NCBI GenBank assembly: GCA_019245115.1
Contig: JAFARZ010000011.1
Span: forward strand, 1-64,000
Length of the DNA stretch: 64,000 bases
Direction: 5' to 3'
Source of the DNA: Streptosporangiaceae bacterium
Lineage (GTDB): Bacteria > Actinomycetota > Actinomycetes > Streptosporangiales > Streptosporangiaceae
Every line of letters begins with the position of its first letter. The stretch's first letter is position 1. The position numbers and the translations under genes were made by a program. Positions 1 to 7,254 of this stretch are shown piece by piece. Under the pieces are notes generated by a model that was given only the letters and a program-made list of their open reading frames with translations, made no database searches and had not been told where the DNA came from.

Positions 1-1
1 G

Positions 2-337
2 GACGGCCCCGGCTTCGACGGCATGGACGTGCCCGCCTTCCAGACCCACCCCGACATGCCCAGCATCTCCGTCCCCGTCCCCGCCGGCACCAGCCAGTTC
101 AAGCTCCAGTTCCTCATCTTCGTGCCGACCTCGGAGTTCTTCCGGCAACTCCGGATCAGCGCCGGGGCACAGGACCTGTTCGCGCAGTTCGGCCAGCCGA
201 ACGACCCGAACGGAACCTCCGGCGGCGTCCAGTTCTCCGACAACGGCCTGGAACGGTTCCTCACCGCCACCCGGCGCCAGAACCTCCTCGTCCCGCCCCG
301 GCGCCACCGCGCCTTCCCCCTCCTCGAACTCACCTGA
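2..337 (+). CDS. 3' end of an unidentified protein gene (5' end outside window)
   Basis: An open frame enters from the left edge and stops with TGA at 335-337, giving about 111 C-terminal residues. The visible part has a beta-rich stretch (SISVPVPAGTSQFKLQF) followed by a polar tail ending in LLEL. I do not recognise a catalytic motif, signal peptide or membrane segment, so no function is assigned. The reading frame is credible because codon third positions are strongly G/C and a strong hairpin follows the stop at 357-394. The first internal ATG (position 23) is unlikely to be the start because the frame stays open to the edge. Confidence 0.6.
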   Translation, partial: DGPGFDGMDVPAFQTHPDMPSISVPVPAGTSQFKLQFLIFVPTSEFFRQLRISAGAQDLFAQFGQPNDPNGTSGGVQFSDNGLERFLTATRRQNLLVPPRRHRAFPLLELT

Positions 338-356
338 CCCGCCAGACCCTCACCCG

Positions 357-442
357 GCGGGCGGCCACCGATTCTCCCTGAGGCGGCCGCCCGCAAGGAC
401 CGCCGCGGCGTAGGTACCGCTACCTCGCCTGCGCCGCGGCGG
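357..442. terminator. Two consecutive GC-rich hairpins
   Basis: The arms at 357-366 and 385-394 pair perfectly over 10 bp, and the arms at 400-410 and 432-442 pair over 11 bp. They lie between the stop of the first gene (337) and the stop of the convergent ppk2 gene (503), where a bidirectional terminator is expected. Neither hairpin has a T-tract, so factor-independent termination is inference. Confidence 0.45.
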
Positions 443-502
443 CCACCGCCGGGCTGGGACCGGCCGATCTGGTACGCGCATGGCAGCGATACGGCGGGGC
501 GG

Positions 503-1462
503 TCACAGATCCGGGAAGGACAGGTCGGGGTCGTGCTCAGAAAGTACTTGTGCTGATCCGATCAGGAGCTTGTCCGGTTCCCCGATGGCTTCTTCGCTCT
601 TACCGCCGTAGTCGAACTGCCGCAGCACATGCTTGATCGCCTCGAGCCTGGCCCGCTTCTTGTCGTTGCTCTTGACCACCGTCCACGGGGCGTGGGGTGT
701 GTCGGTGTAGTGGAACATCGCCTCCTTGGCCTCGGTGTAGGCGTCCCATTTGTCCAGCGACTCGATGTCCATCGGGCTCAGCTTCCACTGCCGGACCGGG
801 TCGACCCTGCGGATGATGAACCGGGTGCGCTGCTCTGAACGGGTTACGGAGAACCAGAACTTGATCAGGCGCAGGCCCGAGCTGACCAGCATCTGCTCGA
901 ATTGCGGTGCCTCTCGCATGAACTCCCGGTACTGCTCCTCGGTGCAGAAGCCCATCACGCGTTCCACTCCGGCCCGGTTGTACCAGGACCGGTCGAACAT
1001 GATGATCTCGCCGGCCGCGGGCAGATGCGGCACGTACCGCTGGAAATACCACTGGGTGCGTTCCCGCTCGGTGGGCTTGGCCAGCGCGATTACGGTCGCG
1101 CCGCGCGGGTTGAGGTGCTCGGTGAAGCGCTTGATCGTGCCGCCCTTGCCGGCCGCGTCGCGTCCCTCGAACACGATCACGATCTGCTCGCCGGTGGATT
1201 TCACCCAGTTCTGGAGCTTGACCAGTTCGACCTGGAGCGGCCGCTTGAGGTACTCGTACTCGTGTCGTGGCAGTTTCTCCGGGTAGGGGTAGTCCTCGCG
1301 CCAGGTGTCGATGATCCGGCCGTCTGGCCAGCGGAGAACGGGATCGTCGTGCTCGTCATCGTCGTCAACCGTCAGCCCGGCTATAAGGGTGGGGTCCGAT
1401 GCCCAGTCTTCGGGCAGCGCGTTGAAGTCGGATTGGCTAGTCATGTCACCAGCACAACACAT
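503..1462 (-). CDS. ppk2: Polyphosphate kinase 2 family protein
   Basis: Transfers phosphate between polyphosphate and nucleoside di/triphosphates in the cytoplasm. The P-loop GRDAAGKGG (residues about 100-108), the Walker B-like stretch IIMFDRSWYNRAGVERV and the following lid region are those of PPK2 (P-loop kinase fold). At 319 residues it is close to the size of single-domain PPK2 proteins; the acidic N-terminal tail (DDDDEHDD) is an extension. The start is uncertain: ATG at 1462 gives MCCAGDMTSQ, while ATG at 1444 (MTSQSDF) removes an odd Cys-rich hexapeptide and is at least as likely. Monocistronic; divergent from the carbonic anhydrase gene. Confidence 0.93.
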   Translation of the reverse strand: MCCAGDMTSQSDFNALPEDWASDPTLIAGLTVDDDDEHDDPVLRWPDGRIIDTWREDYPYPEKLPRHEYEYLKRPLQVELVKLQNWVKSTGEQIVIVFEGRDAAGKGGTIKRFTEHLNPRGATVIALAKPTERERTQWYFQRYVPHLPAAGEIIMFDRSWYNRAGVERVMGFCTEEQYREFMREAPQFEQMLVSSGLRLIKFWFSVTRSEQRTRFIIRRVDPVRQWKLSPMDIESLDKWDAYTEAKEAMFHYTDTPHAPWTVVKSNDKKRARLEAIKHVLRQFDYGGKSEEAIGEPDKLLIGSAQVLSEHDPDLSFPDL

Positions 1463-1607
1463 TGCGGTCCCTGGCCACGAGCGGGGGCGGCGTGCTGGCC
1501 TGGTACTTCTCCGTGGTTTACCCGCTGTTCATTCCGCGCGCCCGTCCCGGGACGCGTTACACTACTAAATTGGTAGGAAAATCTGATGAGCGTCACGGGA
1601 GTTCTGC

Positions 1608-2096
1608 ATGAGCGCGACTGACGAGTTTCTGGGCCACAACGCCCGCTACGCGGAGACCTTCACCGGCCCGCTGCCGCTGCCGCCCTCCCGGCAGATCGCC
1701 GTGGTCGCCTGCATGGATGCCCGCCTCAACGTCTATGGCATCCTAGGCCTGGCCGAGGGCGAGTCCCATGTCATCCGCAACGCCGGCGGCGTCGTGACCG
1801 ACGACGTGATCCGCTCGCTCGCCATCAGCCAGCGCCTGCTTGGCACGCGGGAAATCGTGCTCATTCACCACACCGATTGCGGCATGCTCACCTTCGCTGA
1901 TGACCAGTTCAAGCGTGCGATCCAGGATGAGACAGGCATCAAGCCGCCGTGGGCGGTCGAAGCCTTCACCGACCTGCACGAGGACGTCCGGCAGTCCGTC
2001 GCCCGCATCAAGGCGAGCCCGTTCGTACCGCACAAGGACGCGATCCGCGGGTTCGTCTTCGACGTCGCGACCGGCCGGCTCAACGAGGTCACCTGA
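1608..2096 (+). CDS. Beta-class carbonic anhydrase
   Basis: Interconverts CO2 and bicarbonate. The zinc site is visible: Cys35 in CMDAR (with the Asp37-Arg39 dyad) and His88/Cys91 in HHTDCGM. At 162 residues it matches the short actinobacterial beta-CA type (like M. tuberculosis Rv1284). A good ribosome site (GGGAG, about 6 bases upstream) supports ATG 1608. The AT-richer stretch around 1560-1585 upstream is the likely promoter. Its 3' end overlaps the end of a convergent gene remnant by 8 bp (2089-2096), probably a by-product of decay of that neighbour. Confidence 0.93.
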   Translation: MSATDEFLGHNARYAETFTGPLPLPPSRQIAVVACMDARLNVYGILGLAEGESHVIRNAGGVVTDDVIRSLAISQRLLGTREIVLIHHTDCGMLTFADDQFKRAIQDETGIKPPWAVEAFTDLHEDVRQSVARIKASPFVPHKDAIRGFVFDVATGRLNEVT

Positions 2097-2394
2097 GCGC
2101 GGTACCCAGGCGCTCGTCCATCGGCGTGGCCGGTTCCGCTGGCGGGTCGTACGGCTCGCGGAAGGTGAATGCCAGCGGCGACGGCCCGTTACGGCGGAGC
2201 AGTTCGAGCCGGGAGAGCGCCTCGCTCAGGCTGGGAATGTGGCCGGCCGGTATCCACCAGAGCACGAGGTGCTGCTCGGGCATCCGGTGAAACCACTCCC
2301 GGCGTCTGCGCATGTAGTCGAGGTGCGGGCCGTTCCGGTAGACGAAGTCGCGCAGCGCGGCCAGCGTCTCCCAGACCGACATGTTGACCATCAC
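2089..2394 (-). pseudogene. DUF3291 protein, 5'-truncated remnant
   Basis: The translation (VNMSVWETLAALRDFVYR ... HLVLWWIPAGHIPSLSEA ... GPSPLAFTF) is the C-terminal two-thirds of a DUF3291 monooxygenase-like protein, a family normally about 150 residues. The N-terminal portion that should precede NMSVWE is absent: directly upstream on the same strand lies an out-of-frame helix-turn-helix fragment. The ORF can only start at GTG 2394/ATG 2391, which overlap the stop of that fragment. The domain identity is from family knowledge; the truncation is seen in the sequence. Confidence 0.7.
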
Positions 2395-2531
2395 GCGGCC
2401 AGCGTGCGCTGGATGCCCACCACCTCCGCGGCCTCGCTCCGGCTGATGCCGTCCGGCTGCCCGGTGACGTACTCGTAGAGCCTGTGCCGGACCGGATCGG
2501 CAAGGACCGCGATGACGCTGATCTCGCCCAT
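2391..2531 (-). pseudogene. Winged-helix transcriptional regulator, 3'-truncated remnant
   Basis: A 46-codon frame from ATG 2531 to TGA 2391 reads ISVIAVLADPVRHRLYEYV, then SRSEAAEVVGIQRTLAA, then stop. This is the N-terminal half of an ArsR-like winged helix; homologues continue after RTLAA with the recognition helix (FHLDKL-type). The sequence switches exactly there into the DUF3291 remnant in another frame. A deletion of the 3' part of this gene together with the 5' part of the neighbour explains both fragments. It is too short to be a working regulator. Confidence 0.65.
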
Positions 2532-2572
2532 CTCCGCATTCTAAAACTAATCAACCCTGCCGCGTCACCGCA

Positions 2573-3550
2573 CTATTGATGTCGCCAGCGCCGCAGGTAC
2601 TCGCGCAGGCGTCCGCGCAGTTCGGATAGCGGCGCGTCGGTGCCGAGGAGACGGAGGAACTCCGGCACCTGCCAGGCGATCGTGGCGCCCTGGCGCGGCA
2701 GGTAGAGTCCCACCTGGGTGATCCGGTACCGGTCGTCGTAGTCCAGTAGCAGGTAGCCGGCGAGCTGACCGATCTCGCTGCCGCCCAGCCGGGTCGGCGT
2801 CGTAGTCGCCTTGCAGTCAAGCAGGAGTCCGTCGACGATGAAGTCGGCGTCCGCGCCGCCGATGTCCGTGCTGCCCGCGAAGACGGGAAGGAAGATCTCC
2901 TCCAGCACCGGATTGGTGTCCTGAGCCTCGTCCAGCATGATGAAATCGCCCGGCAGCTCGGGTTGAGTCAGTGCCCACATCTTCATGTAATGGTCGTGCT
3001 CGAACCGCAGTCTGCCATTGGGTGCGCAGATGTCCTGCCAGGCCTTCTGCGCGTATGGCAGGAGCATCTGTGCGATCTGTTCCTCTTCCGCCGGTTCCAG
3101 GCCGTTGATCGCCTCCATGTGCCTGGCCATGACCTCGGTGGCACTGCTGTGGCAGAAGCGCTTGACCATTCCCATGACCAGCCGGGCCTGGTGGAACATG
3201 GTGATCTTGTCTGTGCCGGCGTCAAGGTTCCCGGTGATGCCGAGCAGTCGCATGGTTTCCCGCCCAGGGAGGCGAGGCGCGTCCAGACGGTACTTGTATT
3301 TTCGCCCCACCGCGGCGAAGGCGAGGGAATGCGCGGTGCGGCACTCCACATTGCGGCTAAAGCGGCGTTGCGCATCATCGGCGGTCGTTTTGTTGAACGC
3401 CATGTACAGGCCGCGCTTGCTCGTGGCCTCCGCCATCATCATCAGCGTGGACGTCTTCCCCGTCCCCGCGCCAGCGACCAGCGCCAGGTCGGAGCCGCTC
3501 GCGAACACCTCGCGGGCGGCTCGCTGCTCCCGCGTCGCCTCGAGGCTCAT
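2573..3550 (-). CDS. Chimeric ORF: UvrD/Rep-like helicase head fused to an unrelated C-terminal domain
   Basis: Residues 1-220 are the start of a superfamily 1 helicase: Walker A GAGTGKT (27-33), a Q-motif-like REQRAA before it, and motif II DEAQD (207-211) in DFIMLDEAQDTNPVLEEIF. Homologues continue with motifs III-VI; here all are missing. From about residue 221 (near nucleotide 2890) the sequence becomes ADFIVDGLLLDCKAT ... GYLLLDYDDRYRITQVGLY, the C-terminal end of a different actinobacterial protein of unknown function with a nuclease-like look. The frame is intact, so a hybrid of 325 residues may be made, but helicase activity is not expected. Most likely an in-frame deletion product; it may be a pseudogene. 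Confidence 0.7.
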   Translation of the reverse strand: MSLEATREQRAAREVFASGSDLALVAGAGTGKTSTLMMMAEATSKRGLYMAFNKTTADDAQRRFSRNVECRTAHSLAFAAVGRKYKYRLDAPRLPGRETMRLLGITGNLDAGTDKITMFHQARLVMGMVKRFCHSSATEVMARHMEAINGLEPAEEEQIAQMLLPYAQKAWQDICAPNGRLRFEHDHYMKMWALTQPELPGDFIMLDEAQDTNPVLEEIFLPVFAGSTDIGGADADFIVDGLLLDCKATTTPTRLGGSEIGQLAGYLLLDYDDRYRITQVGLYLPRQGATIAWQVPEFLRLLGTDAPLSELRGRLREYLRRWRHQ

Positions 3551-3719
3551 CTCGCGCCTTCTCTGGGTATCCCGTCCCGCCGGCCTGTATGCCGCATCTG
3601 ACCCGTCCGCGCACCATTATCTTCTTATCTTCACGTGACGCGTCACCGACACGCTGCCACAGGCGCCTGTCGTTGGCGATCCAGTCATTGACGGTGCGGA
3701 CTGTGTCAGGATGCTCGGT

Positions 3720-4055
3720 ATGTCTGGTCGCGCACTCAGCTTCGGAGCGGTAGCGGAAGCATACGAGCGGTTCCGGCCAGGGTATCCCGTGGAGCTTTTC
3801 GACAGGGTGATGACGTACGCGGGTCAGCCGATCCGGACTGCGCTGGAAATTGGGGCTGGGACAGGAAAGGCAACCCGTCTTCTTGCTCAGCGGGGGGTCA
3901 CGGTCACCGCGACCGAGCCCGACGGGGCCATGCTCGCCGAGTTGCGTAAGCACGTGCCAGCGGACGTCGGGACAGTGCAGGCCGTTAGCGGCTGCCGATA
4001 TTGCCAGGATATGCCTGTTATATGTGCGGCGGCTGCGCTGAACGACGTGGAATAA
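3720..4055 (+). pseudogene. Class I SAM methyltransferase, 3'-truncated
   Basis: MSGRALSFGAVAEAYERFRP and the SAM-binding motif LEIGAGTGKATRLL, followed by VTATEPDGAMLAELR, are typical for the first 95 residues of a methyltransferase of about 250 residues. After VQAV the sequence loses resemblance (SGCRYCQDMPVICAAA) and stops at 4055, so the rest of the Rossmann fold is gone. ATG 3720 is preferred to ATG 3711 because homologues begin MSGRALSFG. A clean intrinsic terminator follows at 4076. Confidence 0.65.
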
Positions 4056-4075
4056 AAGGGTCTCGCGGAGGATAG

Positions 4076-4100
4076 GGCGCCGGTTTCCGGCGCCTTTTCT
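4076..4100 (+). terminator. Intrinsic terminator
   Basis: An 8-bp perfect stem (GGCGCCGG at 4076-4083, CCGGCGCC at 4087-4094) with a TTT loop is followed by TTTTCTT. It lies 20 bases after the truncated methyltransferase stop. Confidence 0.8.
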
Positions 4101-4397
4101 TCCAGAAGGCTCCTTTCTTCCGCAATGCGGGCGCTGCGATGTCCGCTATGTGACGATAGCGGGATTTGCGCCGCCCAGCTGGGAAAGATGGGCCCAGGCG
4201 GGCGCGGCTGCGACTGTGGCTGAGGCAACGCCAAGCACCGGCAGCCCCAAGCGGCCGGCACGGAGGTGTAACCCGGACGGCTATATAAAGCTACAAGGCT
4301 GTGAACACCAGGGGGCCGACACGGGAGCACGCATGTTCGACAGCAGTGGTCGCCGGTGAGGCTGGCCGGGTCACCGGTGCCGGTAACGCGGGGACGC
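4101..4397 (+). promoter_or_regulatory. Upstream region of the sigma factor operon
   Basis: About 300 bases without a gene. They hold a hairpin with 7-bp arms (CCGCTAT 4143-4149, ATAGCGG 4156-4162) and, near 4266-4300, a TGTAACCC motif followed about 16 bases later by an AT-rich CTATATAAAGCTAC stretch. This could be an ECF-type or housekeeping promoter; the match is by eye only. Confidence 0.3.
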
Positions 4398-4901
4398 ATG
4401 GTGACAGGTGAGGTGTATGAGGACTGGGAGGCGGTCTATCGTGACAACATCGGGCGGGTGTACGGGCTGATGTTCGGGAAGGTCGGGAACCGCGCGGATG
4501 CCGAGGACCTGACCGCCGAGGTGTTCGTGACGGCGCTGCGGCCGCTGCTGCTGCCTTCGCCGGTGGCCGGGGTGCGGGCGTATCTGCTGGCCACCTCGCG
4601 TACGGTGCTGGCCAGGTACTGGCGCCGCACACTCGGCCAGCAGGTGACGGAGCTGGTCGGCGACCATCCGGGGGATATGACCACGGCCGACACAGGATCG
4701 CACGCCGTCGGCAAGGCGGAGCGGATCCTGGCCGCGCTGCCGGACAGATACCGGCGCATCCTGCAGCTCAGGTTCATCGAGGCGTGCTCGATCTCCGAGG
4801 CTGCCAAGGCCCTTGGCGTCAGTGTCGCCAACGCCAAGGTGCTCCAGCACCGGGCGCTGCGCCGAGCCGCCGACATCGCCGCCGGGCTGGAGGCGGGCTG
4901 A
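4398..4901 (+). CDS. ECF-family RNA polymerase sigma factor
   Basis: Region 2 is seen in NRADAEDLTAEVFVTAL (the DAEDL core-binding helix) and region 4 in LPDRYRRILQLRFIEACSI followed by SEAAKALGVSVANAKVLQHR, the -35 binding helix-turn-helix. ATG 4398 is chosen because GCGGGGA lies 3-8 bases upstream; an ATG at 4356 in the same frame would add 14 residues without homology. Its TGA overlaps the ATG of the Rieske gene (TGATG at 4899-4903), so the two are translationally coupled. No classical zinc-binding anti-sigma gene is adjacent; the coupled Rieske protein is the candidate partner. Confidence 0.9.
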   Translation: MVTGEVYEDWEAVYRDNIGRVYGLMFGKVGNRADAEDLTAEVFVTALRPLLLPSPVAGVRAYLLATSRTVLARYWRRTLGQQVTELVGDHPGDMTTADTGSHAVGKAERILAALPDRYRRILQLRFIEACSISEAAKALGVSVANAKVLQHRALRRAADIAAGLEAG

Positions 4902-5608
4902 TGCGCGGCCCCGGCCGGTTCATCGAGGACCTGCTCGGCTCCCGTCGCCCGCGGCGGTTCCGGGCGAGCCACCAGGACGCGGAGGTGATACGCACGGCCA
5001 TCACGCTACGAGCGGCCCGGCCGGGCAGCGGCACGCCCCGCCCGGAGTTCGTCTCCGCCCTGCACGAACGACTGGCCGCCGAACTTCAGGCGCCGGCGCC
5101 GCAAACACAGGTACCGCAAACACAGGTACCGCAAAGACAGGCGAGCCCGCGACGGCGCTTTCTCGCCGCCGCGTCCCTGGCCGCGGGCGCCGCGGCGGGC
5201 GGCGCCGGGCTCGACCATGCGCTTGCCAGCGGCCAGGCCGGGCCAGGCCAGACGGAGCCAGGCCAGACCAGCGCACAGGGCACGATAAGCCCGGACGACG
5301 GGACCTGGCAGACGGTGCTGGCCAGCGCGGACCTTCCCGAGGGCACGGTACGCGCCTTCGACACCGGCGTTGTCAGCGGCTTCGCGCAACGCCAGGGCGG
5401 GCTGGTGCGCGCCGTCTCCGGGATCTGCACCCATCAGGGATGCCGGCTCCGGCTGGCTGCCCCGAAGACCCGCCTGGTCTGCCCCTGCCACGGCGCCTCG
5501 TTCCAGCTGGACGGCGCCGTGCTCAGCCACCGGCTCAACATTGCGCTCGCGCCGCTGCCCCGCCTGGAAGTCCGCGAGGTCAACGGCTCGGTCCAGGTCT
5601 ACATGTAA
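4901..5608 (+). CDS. Tat-exported Rieske [2Fe-2S] protein with cytoplasmic N-terminal segment
   Basis: A 235-residue protein. Residues 1-80 are charged and cytoplasmic-looking (FIEDLLGSRRPRRFR; RTAITLRAARPG). A twin-arginine/hydrophobic segment follows (SPRRRFLAAASLAAGAAAGG, about 82-101), then a linker, then the Rieske domain with ligands C176/H178 (CTHQGC) and C194/H197 (CPCHG) and the disulfide cysteines 181 and 196. A 15-bp direct repeat (5099-5143) makes the QTQVP repeat in the linker. Because about 80 residues precede the Tat segment and the gene is coupled to an ECF sigma factor, it may act as a membrane-anchored redox-sensing anti-sigma factor; this role is inference. Confidence 0.88.
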   Translation: MRGPGRFIEDLLGSRRPRRFRASHQDAEVIRTAITLRAARPGSGTPRPEFVSALHERLAAELQAPAPQTQVPQTQVPQRQASPRRRFLAAASLAAGAAAGGAGLDHALASGQAGPGQTEPGQTSAQGTISPDDGTWQTVLASADLPEGTVRAFDTGVVSGFAQRQGGLVRAVSGICTHQGCRLRLAAPKTRLVCPCHGASFQLDGAVLSHRLNIALAPLPRLEVREVNGSVQVYM

Positions 5609-5690
5609 GGACCTTTATCACGAACGGCGGTGGTGCTTCCTCCGGTTGGTTGCGCGATCGCCACTAGGCCAGAAGGGAAACCTCTCGACG

Positions 5691-6200
5691 ATGTACAGTC
5701 AACGCCGCTGGAAGCGGCGCTGGTGGGCGGCTGCCGCGGGGGCCGCGGCAGCGAGTACCGCTCTGCTCACCGCTTGCGGGAGCAGCGGCGCTTCGGCGGG
5801 CGCCGCCATTACTCCGGCCAGCGGGCACCAGCTGCCTGGTTTCGCCGGCGCGTCCCGAACGCCGTCGCCACTGCCTACGGCGATGCCGTCAAGCGTGAGC
5901 ATGAGCGGGATGCCTTCCTCGGCGCCTGCCGCCCCGGCCGCGGCTCCGGTGGCGGCGGACTCGGTAACGATCCACAACTTCGCTTTCGGCCCGCAGGTCG
6001 TGACCATCAAGGCGGGCACCACCGTCCACTGGAAGAATGGCGACGCCGAGGCGCACACCGTGACCAGCGATAGCGGCGCATTTGACTCGCCAGTGCTGCA
6101 ACCGGGCGCGAGCTATTCCCACACGTTCACCAAGCCCGGGACGTACAGCTACCACTGCACCATCCATCCGTTCATGACAGGAAAGGTGGTGGTCTCGTGA
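5691..6200 (+). CDS. Cupredoxin-domain lipoprotein
   Basis: A 169-residue secreted protein: N-terminal basic residues, hydrophobic stretch and lipobox LLTAC, then a Ser/Ala/Pro-rich linker and a plastocyanin/azurin-like domain (VTIHNFAFGPQVVTIKAG). The type I copper ligands are His in AEAHTVTS and Cys/His/Met in YHCTIHPFM. ATG 5691 follows AGAAGGGA. It sits 82 bases after the Rieske gene and overlaps the next gene by 4 bp (GTGA), so it is probably in the same operon; two redox proteins exported side by side suggest electron transfer or copper handling at the membrane. Confidence 0.9.
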   Translation: MYSQRRWKRRWWAAAAGAAAASTALLTACGSSGASAGAAITPASGHQLPGFAGASRTPSPLPTAMPSSVSMSGMPSSAPAAPAAAPVAADSVTIHNFAFGPQVVTIKAGTTVHWKNGDAEAHTVTSDSGAFDSPVLQPGASYSHTFTKPGTYSYHCTIHPFMTGKVVVS

Positions 6201-7117
6201 CCGCGGACGGCATGACCAGGCGTCAGCTCATCAGGCACACGGCCTGGTTCGGCGCGGCGGTGGCGCTGACGGTGACGGGTGGCGAGGTGATCAGCCACAT
6301 CGCGACCGGTACCGCGGAAGCGGCGGACGATCCCGCCGCACTGCGGTTCGTCCAGATCAGCGACAGTCACCTGGGGTTCACGGGAACCGCCAATCTCGAC
6401 GTGGCCGCGACCTTCGGCGCGGCCATCAACCAGGTCAACTCACTCGGCTACGAGCCGGACTTCGTGATTCACTCCGGCGATGTCACGCACCTTTCGCTGG
6501 CCTCGGAATTCGGCCTGGCGAAGGAGATGATGTCGGACATCCGCACACCACGCGTCTTCACGGTGCCAGGCGAGCACGACACGATTAACGACGGCGGGAA
6601 GACGTACCGGCAGTTCTTTGGCGCACAGACGCTGGGCGATGGCTGGTTCAGCTTCGATACCAAGGGCGTCCACTTCATCAGCCTGGTGAACACCTCGAGC
6701 GTGGACGCGCTCGGGTACCTGGGTCCTGAGCAGCTGGACTTCGTCCGGCGGGATGTTGCCGGGCTGTCGTCCGAGACGCCGGTCGTTGTGTTCAGCCATA
6801 TCCCGCTGTACGCGATGTACCCGAAGTGGGGCTGGGGGACCAGCGACGCCGTCACCTTGCTTGGCATGCTCCGCCGATTCGGCTCTGTGACGTGCCTGAA
6901 CGGTCACGTTCATCAGGTGTTCGCCAAAACTGAGGGCAATGTGACGTTCTACAGCGCCGCACCGACCTGTTACCCGCTCCCGCAACCCGGGCAGGCGTCA
7001 GCCCCGCTGCCGGTGACGCTGCCCGCGGGCGAACTCTCCTCGGCCCTCGGCATCCGCACCGTGAGTTTCCGGGCCGGGAGCGCGAACCTCGCCCTCACCG
7101 ATGAGCGGCTCACATGA
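6197..7117 (+). CDS. Tat-exported calcineurin-like metallophosphoesterase
   Basis: GTG 6197 overlaps the cupredoxin stop. The N-terminus has a Tat signal (MTRRQLIRHTAWFGAAVALT). Metal-binding motifs of the family are in order: ISDSHLG, HSGDVTH, PGEHDT, FSHIPL and NGHVH. The usual GNHD motif is GEHD here, replacing the conserved Asn, so either the metal site is altered or the enzyme belongs to a divergent subgroup. Substrate unknown. Operon with ECF sigma, Rieske and cupredoxin genes. Confidence 0.87.
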   Translation: MTADGMTRRQLIRHTAWFGAAVALTVTGGEVISHIATGTAEAADDPAALRFVQISDSHLGFTGTANLDVAATFGAAINQVNSLGYEPDFVIHSGDVTHLSLASEFGLAKEMMSDIRTPRVFTVPGEHDTINDGGKTYRQFFGAQTLGDGWFSFDTKGVHFISLVNTSSVDALGYLGPEQLDFVRRDVAGLSSETPVVVFSHIPLYAMYPKWGWGTSDAVTLLGMLRRFGSVTCLNGHVHQVFAKTEGNVTFYSAAPTCYPLPQPGQASAPLPVTLPAGELSSALGIRTVSFRAGSANLALTDERLT

Positions 7118-7254
7118 GGCCCGTACTACGCAGGGAGTAGGCGGGGGGAGTAGCGGCTGGCGGGGAAGTGTCTCCTGGCGTACGACGCTTTCCGGGACGG
7201 TTCCGGCGAGCCTTGAGGTGTTAACAGAACTCCTCTGGCTCGTAGGAGACCGCA

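Noticed and set aside
443..502. Gene fragment reading LGPADLVRAWQRYGGAV before ppk2's end
   Set aside because: Short and without start; may be a remnant but cannot be told from chance coding potential.
3375..3953. A minus-strand frame containing TVNDWIANDRRLWQRVGD
   Set aside because: It overlaps the helicase-hybrid and methyltransferase genes in other frames, and only a short middle part looks protein-like; could be one more gene remnant but unsupported.
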